This document shows, piece by piece, positions 18,788 through 28,079 of a stretch of 64,000 nt of DNA. The translations under genes were made by a program, and so were the position numbers. Within the stretch, counting starts at the first letter, position 1, and every line of letters begins with the position of its first letter. The notes beneath the pieces are model-generated. The model was not told the DNA's origin and searched no databases. It was given only the letters and a program-made list of their open reading frames with translations. Source of the stretch: an uncultured Clostridia bacterium. GTDB taxonomy: Bacteria; Bacillota; Clostridia; TANB77; CAG-508. The DNA is taken from the NCBI GenBank assembly GCA_948805675.1, contig CAQIBN010000001.1, forward strand, positions 48,984 to 112,983, written 5' to 3'.

Positions 18788-19417
18788 ATGTCTAAGATTT
18801 ATGATTGGAAGAATGTAATAAAAGATAATGAATTAGATGAAATAGTAGATATAATAAAAAAAGATGGAATTATAGTTTTTCCAACAGAAACAGTTTACGG
18901 AATTGGTGGAAATGCATTATCTGAAAATGTTATTAAAAAGATTTATAATATAAAGAAGAGACCACAAGAAAAAGCTCTTAGTATATTAGTTAAGAGCAAA
19001 GAAGAAATACAAAAGTATGCATATATAAATAATAAATTAGAAGAAAAGATAATAGATAATTTTATGCCAGGACCAATTACTATTATATTAGAAAAGAGAA
19101 AAGATAAAACATCTTTATTAACTGGTGATGATGATACTATAGGAATTAGAATACCTGATAATATTATTATAGGGAAAATATTAGAAAGGTGTAATTTACC
19201 TGTAGTTGGTTCAAGTGCTAACATTTCTGGTAAACCAAGTTCGATAAAATTAGAAGATATAAAACCTGATTTTGATGGAATAGTAGATGTTTTTATAGAT
19301 GGAGGAGAATGCATACAAAATGTTTCTTCTACTATAGTTAAAGTCGTAGATGGAAAAGTTAAAATATTAAGAGAAGGAAGTATTTCTATTAATGATATAA
19401 ATAGAAGAATAATGTAA
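18788..19417 (+). CDS. threonylcarbamoyl-AMP synthase (TsaC/Sua5/YwlC short form)
   Basis: Makes threonylcarbamoyl-AMP for the t6A37 tRNA modification. Motifs: GIIVFPTETVYGIGG, KKRPQEKALSILV, MPGPITIIL, GIRIPDN, VVGSSANISGKPSS, and STIVKVVDGKVKILREGSI at the C-terminus. At 209 residues it corresponds to the YrdC domain alone, without the Sua5 C-terminal domain. SD GAAGG precedes ATG. It is followed within 20 bases by glycosyltransferase genes. Confidence 0.9.
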   Translation: MSKIYDWKNVIKDNELDEIVDIIKKDGIIVFPTETVYGIGGNALSENVIKKIYNIKKRPQEKALSILVKSKEEIQKYAYINNKLEEKIIDNFMPGPITIILEKRKDKTSLLTGDDDTIGIRIPDNIIIGKILERCNLPVVGSSANISGKPSSIKLEDIKPDFDGIVDVFIDGGECIQNVSSTIVKVVDGKVKILREGSISINDINRRIM

Positions 19418-19433
19418 AGGATTGGTGTTTAAG

Positions 19434-20672
19434 ATGGATGAAACAATAAAGATTGCTATTGGTTTTGTTACAGGAAGACCAAATGTATGTAAAGTTATTA
19501 ATAATATGTATGATGTGATGTTAGAACAATTAAAAGATTTAAATCCAAATATAAAGTTGACAATATTTATTTTATTTGATTTATCATATCAAAAGACAAC
19601 AAGAGTAGACTTTTATAGTATACTTCCACAAGTGTATAAGAATATAAAAGTTAGATATATAACCCCAGAAGATATAGAAGAAGAAAAGAAAAAGTTGATT
19701 GGAAGATATGAATTTACAAAAAAAGAAGTTGATTTAATATTAGGACATGGTCATGCAAAGGGAAGAAACACTTTATTATATTATGCTACAAAATCAAGAT
19801 ATGATTGTTTATTATTTTGGGATGATGATGAATATCCAGTAGCATGTATTAAAAACGAAGACAATTCAATAATTTGGAAAAAACAAAATAATATTTCTAA
19901 ACATTTACAATATATTCAAGATAGTGATATAACAATTGGTCACCATTGTGGCTATATTTCGCCAATACCATATATTGATATAAACAAAGATATAGATGAG
20001 GATTTGTTTAAAAAGTATATTGAAGCAATAAGTAATGATATTATTTCTTGGGATTGTATAAAAGAAAATTTTAAGAAAAATAATGGTGTCACATATGCGA
20101 ATCCTGAAATTGCTAATGGAAAAGGTGCATATGAAATTCAGAAAAAAGGTGCTGGTAAATGGATAGCAGGATCTACTTTATGTTTGAATCTTAGACATAT
20201 AGACAAAATTCCTGCATTTTATAATCCACCAGGTGCAAGAGGAGAAGACACATTCTTTTCAACATTATTAGATAATTCTAAAGTATTAAGAGTACCATTA
20301 TATCATTTTCATGATGGCTTTTTGAAATATCAAGGAATTATGAAACAGAAATATCCATCTGTATTAAGAAAAATAAAAGGTGATGAGTCTGAAATTGGAA
20401 CTAGATTTTTAAAAGCTAGTAAGGGGTGGATGAAGTATAAGCCATTATTAATGTATATAAGTGATAAAAAGAATTATAGAAGTAAAATAACGGAAACATA
20501 TCAGAAATTGGAAGATAGTGTTCCAGAAATTAATAAATTATTTCCTAACAATAATTTTAATTTATTATTAGATGAATTTAAAGAATATTCTGAAAATGTA
20601 GACAAGCATTATAAAGAATATTTAAAAACTAATGAAGTATGGAATAAGATAAAAGAAAATCTAAATAAGTAG
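19434..20672 (+). CDS. GT-A fold glycosyltransferase-like protein
   Basis: Cytoplasmic protein of 412 residues with a probable GT-A nucleotide-sugar transferase fold: an early IAIGFVTGRPNVCKV strand-loop, the acidic LLFWDDDEYPVA metal-binding site near residue 140, and later GARGEDTFFSTLLDN resembling the catalytic ED region. No membrane segment is seen. The start was set at ATG 19434; TTG 19422 sits too close to the SD. It lies between tsaC-like and a GT4 gene with short spacers, so it is likely part of a glycan operon. The sugar and acceptor are unknown. Confidence 0.65.
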   Translation: MDETIKIAIGFVTGRPNVCKVINNMYDVMLEQLKDLNPNIKLTIFILFDLSYQKTTRVDFYSILPQVYKNIKVRYITPEDIEEEKKKLIGRYEFTKKEVDLILGHGHAKGRNTLLYYATKSRYDCLLFWDDDEYPVACIKNEDNSIIWKKQNNISKHLQYIQDSDITIGHHCGYISPIPYIDINKDIDEDLFKKYIEAISNDIISWDCIKENFKKNNGVTYANPEIANGKGAYEIQKKGAGKWIAGSTLCLNLRHIDKIPAFYNPPGARGEDTFFSTLLDNSKVLRVPLYHFHDGFLKYQGIMKQKYPSVLRKIKGDESEIGTRFLKASKGWMKYKPLLMYISDKKNYRSKITETYQKLEDSVPEINKLFPNNNFNLLLDEFKEYSENVDKHYKEYLKTNEVWNKIKENLNK

Positions 20673-20680
20673 GGGGAAAT

Positions 20681-21808
20681 ATGGATATAGCATCCTATAG
20701 AAAAATAGAATTTGAAGAAAGAGAAAAAAGATTAAAAAATGCGAAATTCCAGAATCTAGTAAAAACAGAAAAAATAAAAGATAAACTAGATATAGTTTAT
20801 GTAATGACTTGGACAGAACTTTGTGGAGGAAGTAAAATTATATTAGAACATTCAAATTATTTAGTCCAAAGAGGTCATAAGGTTACAATTATATCTCATT
20901 TTCCAAAACCAAATTGGTTTTATATGGATGATAGAATTATATTTATTAAGGTTCCTTGGAAAGAAATACTTTGTAAAGTAATACATCCTTGTGATATTAT
21001 TATTGCAACTTATTGGCGCGAAATATATGAATGTATAGAACAAGAAAAGGCTCCTGTTGTGTACTTTGAACAAGGAGATTCACATTTATTTGATTTAGAG
21101 ACTTTAGATGAGAGAACATTGAATTATATTAAAAAGGAATTTGAAGTTGTTCCTTTTATTTTTACTGTATCAAGTTATGCTTCACAAAAGATAAAAGAAA
21201 TTTATAATAGAGATTCCATCATTATACCAAATGCTGTTAATGATGAAAGCTTTTATTCATTAGATGTAAATAAGAATAAAGATGATAAAGCTGAAGTATC
21301 TATAGCAATGATTGGTTCAGAAAAATCAGAATTTAAAAGAATAAAAATAATATTAAATGCTATAGAGGGGTTAAGAAAAGAGGGATATTCAATAAATGTA
21401 AATTGGATAACACCAGATGAACCACAAAATAGTAAAGAGAAATTCTTAGTAAATCCTACTCAAAAGGAGATAGGAGAAGCTTTAAGAAAATCAGATATAT
21501 ACATATGTGCTTCTAAATATGAGTCATTTGGACTTCCAACTTTAGAGGCAATGAAATGTGGGTTAGCAATTATTACTACAGATACAGGAGGGAATAAAGA
21601 CTTTGTGATAGATAATGAAAATGCTTTAATTACTACAGGAACAGTAGAGGATATAAAAGTTAAGATAAAAATTTTAATAAGTAATAATAAATTAAGAAGG
21701 AAATTATCTAAAAACTCACGAATTACATCAATGAAATATAATTGGAAAAATATAATTGATGAACTAGAAGAGTATTACACACAAATAGCAAAATATGAAA
21801 TAGTATGA
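20681..21808 (+). CDS. glycosyltransferase family 4 (GT-B)
   Basis: 375 residues. A Rossmann-like N-terminal half (LDIVYVMTWTELCGGSKIILEHSNYLVQRGH region) and a C-terminal half with the GT4 nucleotide-sugar signature ESFGLPTLEAMKCGLAIITTDTGG, including the conserved E(x)7E spacing. SD GGGGGAA lies 9 bases after the previous gene, so they form one operon. Probably acts in cell-surface glycan assembly. Substrate not predictable. Confidence 0.85.
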   Translation: MDIASYRKIEFEEREKRLKNAKFQNLVKTEKIKDKLDIVYVMTWTELCGGSKIILEHSNYLVQRGHKVTIISHFPKPNWFYMDDRIIFIKVPWKEILCKVIHPCDIIIATYWREIYECIEQEKAPVVYFEQGDSHLFDLETLDERTLNYIKKEFEVVPFIFTVSSYASQKIKEIYNRDSIIIPNAVNDESFYSLDVNKNKDDKAEVSIAMIGSEKSEFKRIKIILNAIEGLRKEGYSINVNWITPDEPQNSKEKFLVNPTQKEIGEALRKSDIYICASKYESFGLPTLEAMKCGLAIITTDTGGNKDFVIDNENALITTGTVEDIKVKIKILISNNKLRRKLSKNSRITSMKYNWKNIIDELEEYYTQIAKYEIV

Positions 21809-21819
21809 GGTGAAGGATA

Positions 21820-22278
21820 ATGACAGAAGGAGTAAAGTATATAGAGTTTAGTAGTAAATTTTCAGAAAAAGTAAGAAAATTTTTAATTGGAATTTGTGTG
21901 GAAGAATTTGGTTTTAAAGATTGGAAAGAAGAAATAGAAACTACCAATAGAGAAAAATATAAAAAAGATGGCGGGAATTTTTGGGTTGCATTAGATACAA
22001 AAGAAGATGTTATAGGAACTATTGCATTAGAAAGCATAGGTAATGGATTGGGTTTACTAAAAACAATGTATGTACATAAGGAATTCAGGGGAAGTATAAT
22101 AGCGCAAAATTTGATGAATATATTAATAAACTTTTCTGTAAAGAATAATTATACAAAATTGCAATTAGGAACATATAAAAAATTAAAAAGAGCAGTTAAT
22201 TTTTACAAAAAAAATAACTTTTACTTAATACAAGAAGATAACGATGTACTTATATTTGAAAAAGTATTGCATAATTAA
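21820..22278 (+). CDS. GNAT family N-acetyltransferase
   Basis: 152 residues with GNAT elements: NFWVALDTKEDVIGTIAL (beta 2-3), LLKTMYVHKEFRGSIIAQNLM (motif A, acetyl-CoA binding, R/QxxGxA degenerate to FRGSIIA) and a late YKKNNFYLIQ (motif B). It follows the GT4 gene by 11 bases. Substrate unknown. Confidence 0.8.
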   Translation: MTEGVKYIEFSSKFSEKVRKFLIGICVEEFGFKDWKEEIETTNREKYKKDGGNFWVALDTKEDVIGTIALESIGNGLGLLKTMYVHKEFRGSIIAQNLMNILINFSVKNNYTKLQLGTYKKLKRAVNFYKKNNFYLIQEDNDVLIFEKVLHN

Positions 22279-22318
22279 TTAGAACATGTTAATATCTAAC
22301 CTAAAGGGAGATTAGAAT

Positions 22319-22882
22319 ATGTATTTAATTGTAGGACTTGGGAATCCAGAACAAGATTATTCAAAAACAAGACATAATATGGGATTTGAAGTTATTAATA
22401 AAATAAGTAGCAAATATAATATTTCAGTTAATAAACTTAAATTTAATGCTTTATATGGAACAGGTATAATAGAAGAAGAAAAAGTAGTATTAGTAAAACC
22501 TCAAACATTTATGAATCTAAGTGGTGAATCTATTATAGAATTTGTTAAATTTTATAAAATAGATATTAATAAACTTATTGTTATATATGATGATATAGAT
22601 ACAAAACCAGGAATTATAAGAATCAGAAAGATGGGTGGACCAGGTACTCATAATGGAATGAAATCTGTTGTGAATATTTTGAAAACAGATAAATTTCCTA
22701 GAGTAAGAGTAGGTATTGGTATGCCAGAAAGAAAAACAGATTTAATTAATTATGTAATAGGACATATTAATGAGGAAGAATATAATAATTTATTAATAGG
22801 TGTTAATAAGGCAGAAAATGCTATTACTGAAATTTTAAAAAATGATATTGATATAGCTATGAATAAATACAATAATATATAG
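22319..22882 (+). CDS. pth: peptidyl-tRNA hydrolase
   Basis: Releases tRNA from prematurely dropped peptidyl-tRNA. Motifs: LIVGLGNPEQDYSKTRHNMGF with the catalytic His, LVKPQTFMNLSGES, VIYDDIDTKPG with the catalytic Asp, and GGPGTHNGMKSV. Its 187 residues are the normal length. SD AAAGGGAG precedes ATG. Confidence 0.95.
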   Translation: MYLIVGLGNPEQDYSKTRHNMGFEVINKISSKYNISVNKLKFNALYGTGIIEEEKVVLVKPQTFMNLSGESIIEFVKFYKIDINKLIVIYDDIDTKPGIIRIRKMGGPGTHNGMKSVVNILKTDKFPRVRVGIGMPERKTDLINYVIGHINEEEYNNLLIGVNKAENAITEILKNDIDIAMNKYNNI

Positions 22883-23007
22883 TATTTTAATTAATTTATT
22901 TACAAATAATGAATTTAATATATTATTATGAAAGTAAGTATTATTTCTGTAGTAGAAATCGTATAATTTTGACTAAATAAAAACTAAAGGAGTATTAATT
23001 TTAGAAA

Positions 23008-24195
23008 ATGAGAGAAATTATAATTAAACATTCAGAAGAAAAAAATATAATAACTTTAGTAGAAGATTATAATATTGTAGAGAAATATGAAGAGAATATA
23101 GAGAAACAAAGATTAGAAGGGAATATATATTTAGGAAAAATTCAAAGAGTGCTTCCAGGTTTACAAGCAGTTTTTGTAGATATAGGAAATACTAAAAATG
23201 CCTTTTTACATATTAAAGATATTATACCTAAAGTTAGCAATTTAACAGGAAATAAAAATGAAAACTTTGATGAAATAGATATTAATAAATATGTTAAAAT
23301 AGGAATGCCTGTTATAGTACAAGTAAAAAAAGACTCAATAATGCAAAAAGGACCAAGAGTTTCTACACATATTAATTTACCTGGTAGATTTGTTGTAGCA
23401 ATGCCAGGAGCTAAATTTGTAACAATATCACAAAAAATAGATGATAAAGATGAAATAAAAAGATTAAAAAGTATTGTAGAAGATAATTTAAATAAAGATT
23501 TAGGTATAATAATTAGAACATCTGCTATAGGTAAAAGCAAAGATGAAATAAAAAACGATTTAGAAGAGGTTATTTTTAAATTAGAAAAAATATATACTAA
23601 TTTAGAAGAAATAGAAACTAAAAATGGGTTTGTACCAAAGTTACTATATACAAATAATAAGGTAATAGATAGATTATTAGTAGATATAATAGATAAAGGA
23701 ATAGATAGAATTATTGTAGATAATGATTTTATGTATAAATATGTACTTGAAATTTTAAAGACAATGAAAAAACAAGAAAATATAAAACTAGAAATTAATA
23801 CAGATGTTTTTAATATTTATGATATAAAAAAGCAATTAGAAAAACTTGAGAGCAGAAAAATATGGCTTAAATGTGGAGGATTTATAACAATTGATAAAAC
23901 AGAAGCTTTAACTGCAATAGATGTGAATACAGGAAAATATATAGGTAAACAGGATTTAAGTGATACTATTTTTACAGTGAACAAAGAAGCAACAATTGAA
24001 ATTGCAAAACAACTTAAGGTAAGAGATATCGGTGGTATAATTATAGTTGATTATATAGATATGAATGAAGAAAATAGAAAAAAGATATTACATATTTTTA
24101 ATGAATGCATTAAATCTGATAGGTCAAAAGTACAAATTGTCGGTTTTACACCACTTAATTTATTAGAATTAACAAGAAAGCATATGTGGAGTTAG
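23008..24195 (+). CDS. rng: ribonuclease G/E family protein, short C-terminus
   Basis: Endoribonuclease of the RNase E/G type, acting in mRNA decay or rRNA processing. S1 domain near the start (GNIYLGKIQRVLPGLQAVFVDIG), RNase H-like/5' sensor region and the catalytic DNase I-like part with the metal-binding Asp residues (TAIDVNTGKY ... GGIIIVDYIDM). It ends at FTPLNLLELTRKHMWS, directly after the catalytic domain, so the Cys-X2-Cys zinc link that usually follows is absent. No CGG lies at the end; the shortening may be natural. Confidence 0.88.
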   Translation: MREIIIKHSEEKNIITLVEDYNIVEKYEENIEKQRLEGNIYLGKIQRVLPGLQAVFVDIGNTKNAFLHIKDIIPKVSNLTGNKNENFDEIDINKYVKIGMPVIVQVKKDSIMQKGPRVSTHINLPGRFVVAMPGAKFVTISQKIDDKDEIKRLKSIVEDNLNKDLGIIIRTSAIGKSKDEIKNDLEEVIFKLEKIYTNLEEIETKNGFVPKLLYTNNKVIDRLLVDIIDKGIDRIIVDNDFMYKYVLEILKTMKKQENIKLEINTDVFNIYDIKKQLEKLESRKIWLKCGGFITIDKTEALTAIDVNTGKYIGKQDLSDTIFTVNKEATIEIAKQLKVRDIGGIIIVDYIDMNEENRKKILHIFNECIKSDRSKVQIVGFTPLNLLELTRKHMWS

Positions 24196-24288
24196 TGTAA
24201 TTGAGGCTAGAGTATTCTGGTATATAAATTAATATTTTGTAAATTTTAATAAAAATAGATAATAATAAATAATATATTTTGGTGCTAG

Positions 24289-24358
24289 AAAAAATTCTCT
24301 TGTATTACATTTTTGTGTGTGATAAAATTGAAAAAAATGTAAAGGAGAATTTTTTTTT
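24289..24358 (+). promoter_or_regulatory. long leader hairpin that buries the pyrB SD
   Basis: AAAAAATTCTC (24289-24299) pairs with GGAGAATTTTTTT (24344-24356), and TTACATTTTT (24305-24314) pairs with AAAAAATGTAA (24332-24342). The 3' arm contains the SD GGAG and ends in nine T directly before the ATG at 24359. The structure looks like an intrinsic terminator placed on the ribosome-binding site, so it could attenuate transcription or translation of pyrB, presumably in response to pyrimidines. The signal is not known. Confidence 0.6.
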
Positions 24359-25228
24359 ATGGATGTATTAAATTTAGATGACTATGATGCAGATAAGATT
24401 AATGAGATGCTAGACAAAGCACAAGCTTTTAAAGATGGAAAGCAAGTTAATTATGAAGGAAAAAAGATAATTGCAAACTTATTTTTTGAACCATCTACAA
24501 GAACTCATTATAGTTTTGATATGGCGGGATTAAAATTAGGATGTAAAACTCAAAACTTTAATGCAGGTGATTCAAGCCTAAAAAAGGGTGAAAGTTTGTA
24601 TGATACTGTTAAGACTTTTGAGATGTTTGGAGTAGATGCAGTTGTAATTAGGCATAAAGAAAACGAATATTATAAACAGTTAGTCGAAAAATTAAATATA
24701 CCAATACTAAATGCAGGAGATGGAACAGGGAATCATCCTTCACAATCTTTGTTAGATTTACTAACAATAAGACAAGAATTTGGAAGATTCGAAGGATTAA
24801 AAATTGTCATAGTTGGAGATATTAAACATTCTAGAGTAGCACATACTAATATACAAATAATGAAAAGATTAGGGATGAAAGTATATACATCAGGCCCAGA
24901 AGAGTATAAAGAAGAAGGATATGATTATATTAGTTTAGATGATATAATAGATAAAGTAGATATAGTAATGCTTCTTAGAGTTCAACATGAAAGACATACA
25001 GACCAAATGGAATTAACAAAAGAAGAATATAATAAAAATTATGGATTAAATGAGAAACGTGTTAAGAAGATGAAAAAAGAAGCTATAATAATGCATCCAG
25101 CACCATTTAATAGAAATGTAGAAATTACAGATGATGTAGTAGAGTGTGAAAAGTCAAGAATATTTAAACAGGTAGAAAATGGTGTTTTTGTTAGAATGGC
25201 TTTAATAAATATGGTGTTAGGAGAATAA
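24359..25228 (+). CDS. pyrB: aspartate carbamoyltransferase catalytic subunit
   Basis: Makes carbamoyl-aspartate in pyrimidine synthesis. Carbamoyl-phosphate binding FFEPSTRTHYSF, Lys loop SSLKKGESLYDT, HPSQSLLDLLTIRQEF, aspartate-binding LLRVQHERH and HPAPFNRNVEI. At 289 residues it is slightly shorter than usual (about 305) but complete. Its SD lies inside the leader hairpin. No pyrI regulatory subunit follows; a terminator does. Confidence 0.95.
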   Translation: MDVLNLDDYDADKINEMLDKAQAFKDGKQVNYEGKKIIANLFFEPSTRTHYSFDMAGLKLGCKTQNFNAGDSSLKKGESLYDTVKTFEMFGVDAVVIRHKENEYYKQLVEKLNIPILNAGDGTGNHPSQSLLDLLTIRQEFGRFEGLKIVIVGDIKHSRVAHTNIQIMKRLGMKVYTSGPEEYKEEGYDYISLDDIIDKVDIVMLLRVQHERHTDQMELTKEEYNKNYGLNEKRVKKMKKEAIIMHPAPFNRNVEITDDVVECEKSRIFKQVENGVFVRMALINMVLGE

Positions 25229-25234
25229 AGTCAT

Positions 25235-25273
25235 AAAAGCCCCAAAGTTTAAGTAGTACTTTGGGGCTTTTTT
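25235..25273. terminator. strong bidirectional terminator between pyrB and rimO
   Basis: A 14 bp stem (AAAAGCCCCAAAGT with ACTTTGGGGCTTTT), with A-run and T-run on the two sides. It serves the convergent genes pyrB and rimO. Confidence 0.92.
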
Positions 25274-25275
25274 AC

Positions 25276-26594
25276 TTAAATTTCAGCTATTAAATCATAT
25301 CCATTTACAGCTGTAATTTTGCATTTTACAAAATTACCCTCTAAGTTTATTTCTTTGTTGTTCTTTATATAAATTAATCCATCAATATCAGGTACATCCA
25401 TATAACTTCTTCCAGCATAGTATTTAGAATCGAAAGTTTTTGTTTCTACTAATATTTCTATTTCTTTTCCTATTTGACTATTTAATGTATTTGTTATAAT
25501 TTCTTGTTGAAGTTTCATTATTTTGTTATATCTACTTTTTTTAGTCATATGATGTATTTGGTCTGGCAATCTACTTGCTGGTGTACCATCTTCTTTTGAA
25601 TAAGAAAAAGCTCCTAATCTATCAAATTTAGTATTTTGTATGAATTCATATAGTTCTTCGAAGTCTTCTTTAGTTTCACCAGGAAAACCGAACTATTACA
25701 GTTGTTCTTAATATAACATCAGGGATTTCTTTTCTTATTTTTGTTATTAAATTTCTTATTGTTTTTCCATTACTCTTTCTATTCATTCTTTTTAAAACTT
25801 TGTCGGATATATGTTGAATAGGGATATCAAAGTAATTACAAATTTTTTCATTATTTTTTACTGTTTCAATTAATTCATCTGTAATGGTTTCTGGATAAGC
25901 ATATAAAAATCTAATCCATTTTACATTTTTAATTTTACAAAGTTCTTGTAGTAATTTTGCAAGCATTGGCTTACCATAAATATCTATTCCATATTTAGTA
26001 GTATCTTGTGCAATAACAATTAATTCTTTTATTCCACTATCTACTAATTTATTTGCTTCTTTTAATATATCTTCCATCTTTCTACTAATAAATGAACCAC
26101 GAATAGATGGAATTGCACAATATGTGCAATGGTTACTGCATCCTTCTGCAATTCTAAGATATGCAAAGTTTTCGCCTGTTGTAATAACTCTATCTAAGAA
26201 ATCTAGTTCTGATGAACAATTTAATTTATATTTAGTATTTACACATAATAATAAGCTTTCTATTTGTTGCCAAATGTTATTGTATTCATCATATTTTATC
26301 CATAAGTCAACTTCAGGAATAGCTTTTGCAAGTTCTTCTTTATATCTTTGTACAAGACACCCCATTACAATTAAATATTTGCATCTATTTTTTTTATATT
26401 CTGCCATTTCTAAAATTGTATTTATAGCTTCTTCTTTTGCTGATTCTATAAATCCACAAGTATTAATAACTATAACATCAGCCAATCCGAGGAGTATTTA
26501 CAATATTATAATTATGATTTTTAAAAAGGCCGATTGTCATTTCTGTATCTACTAAATTTTTACTACATCCTAATGAGATAAATCCTACATTCAT
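25276..26594 (-). CDS. rimO: RimO ribosomal protein S12 methylthiotransferase, two +1 frameshifts at CGG
   Basis: Radical SAM enzyme that methylthiolates S12. It starts at ATG 26594 (SD AAAGGAT): VGFISLGCSKNLVDTE. Codon 36 is CGG (26489-26487); skipping the C gives GGA TTG GCT GAT and joins ADVIVINTCGFIESAKEE. The radical SAM site CSNHCTYCAIP is intact. A second CGG at 25690-25688 follows TTVIV; skipping its C reads GGT TTT CCT GGT GAA, the universal GFPGE motif, and joins the C-terminal part including the TRAM domain. With both shifts the protein has 438 residues, the normal RimO length. RimO rather than MiaB is preferred from the SLGCSKN start and length. Confidence 0.9.
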
Positions 26595-26790
26595 TTTATA
26601 TTAATCCTTTCAAAATTATGTTAATAGCAATATTTTAACATTTTTTTACATATTATTCAATATAAAATGTATATTTATATAAAATAATAATTTATACTAA
26701 GATTTTATTTATTAAACTTTTTATAATAGTTATTAAAAAAGATGAAACCATGATAAGTTCCATCTTAATAATAAAAAGTTACTTTTTTTC

Positions 26791-27549
26791 TTAAATATTA
26801 GTATTTTCAACATTTACTTCATTTAGTTTTCCTATTCTATCTTCATAAAAAATTGCAATTGATATTTGGATATAAGGCATTAGGAATATTATACCAATAC
26901 CAAAGGTAATAATAACAAGTAATATCCAACCAAAGAATGATAGTCCTAGAGAAAGATATTTTCCTCTTTGACCTTTCATAACTCTTTCGCTTTCTTCTAC
27001 AATTTGTTTAGCAGTTAGATTAGGATTATCATACATTACATAGTATGAAAGGACATATAGTAAGTCTTTTACATATAAGTAGATAATAGATGCGATATAC
27101 CCGATATATCCAATAATTAAAAATATACCTGCTAAAGTCATATAAATTGTATTTGAATCTGATGTATTATTTGAAGCTATATAAATAAAAGTAATGCTTC
27201 CGACTAAAATACAAGTAGAAACAATTAATAATATGATTGGTACTATTAACTTTAATAATTGATTTCCTATAACTTTCCATATTTTTGTAAAGTTATTAAA
27301 TGTAGAAGTAAAAAGGTCACTATATGTATATTTTTCATTTCTATATATTTTAATAAAACTGTAAATAAGTCCATATTGTAATGGTATTGTTATAATTAAT
27401 AAACCAATTCCTATAAATGGTATAAAATTTGAAGCATATGTAATTGCATATGATATAGCTATATAAATTAAAGATAGTACAACTACTGTACTCCATTTTC
27501 CTTGTAAGTTAGACTTAGCCTGTTTTTTTATTTCTGATACAGATAACAT
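26791..27549 (-). CDS. DUF975 family membrane protein
   Basis: 252 residues with about five or six hydrophobic segments and the DUF975 N-terminus (SEIKKQAKSNLQGKW). The KGQRGKYLSLGLSFFGW stretch near residue 195 is also typical. Integral membrane protein of unknown function. SD AGGAGG precedes ATG 27549. Confidence 0.8.
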   Translation of the reverse strand: MLSVSEIKKQAKSNLQGKWSTVVVLSLIYIAISYAITYASNFIPFIGIGLLIITIPLQYGLIYSFIKIYRNEKYTYSDLFTSTFNNFTKIWKVIGNQLLKLIVPIILLIVSTCILVGSITFIYIASNNTSDSNTIYMTLAGIFLIIGYIGYIASIIYLYVKDLLYVLSYYVMYDNPNLTAKQIVEESERVMKGQRGKYLSLGLSFFGWILLVIITFGIGIIFLMPYIQISIAIFYEDRIGKLNEVNVENTNI

Positions 27550-28079
27550 AAAATAATCCTCCTTTTTATTAAAAAATATATGTATTAATATACAAATTTA
27601 TTATAGACAAAAATCGACTAAAAATCAAGTTGGATTATTGGTTATTTATTATATTGTAATTAAAATAGTTCTTTGTGAACGAAAAAATAATTAAATAAAT
27701 ATATTTTCTTTATGTGAGAATAGTAGTTGGCTGGATTCAAATACGTTTTTTAATTAATATTATTACACCTCATGTTTAATTTTTAGTGTGTCAATTTTTG
27801 AAAAAATTGTGTGCAATTATTTTATATAATAGGAAAGCATTATTTATTAAATTTTACGCTATACTAGAATTTTCCTATTATAAAAAAAATATCATTAAAT
27901 ATAGTATTTTTAAAATAATTAAAGTTTATTATGTGTAAAATGTTAAAAGTATTCATTTTAGAGTTTTTTTATTAAAAGATTTTGGACAGGAAAAAAATGA
28001 ACCTCTTTCGACAAAATAAGACAGGTTTTGCAAAAGTAATGTATTACAATATTAAAAAGCTAAAAAGTGAGGTAGATTT
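27550..28079. other. intergenic region between DUF975 gene and argS
   Basis: 530 AT-rich bases without a recognisable gene. I looked for a T-box leader (expected before an aminoacyl-tRNA synthetase gene) and saw neither the T-box core nor a terminator/antiterminator pair. The argS SD (GAGGT) is at the end. Confidence 0.5.

Noticed and set aside
23008..24195. RNase G/E end as a frameshift
   Set aside because: The gene stops right after the catalytic domain; no CGG and no coding sequence with the zinc-link cysteines follows in any frame.
27550..28079. T-box leader for argS
   Set aside because: No T-box core sequence and no terminator/antiterminator pair is visible.
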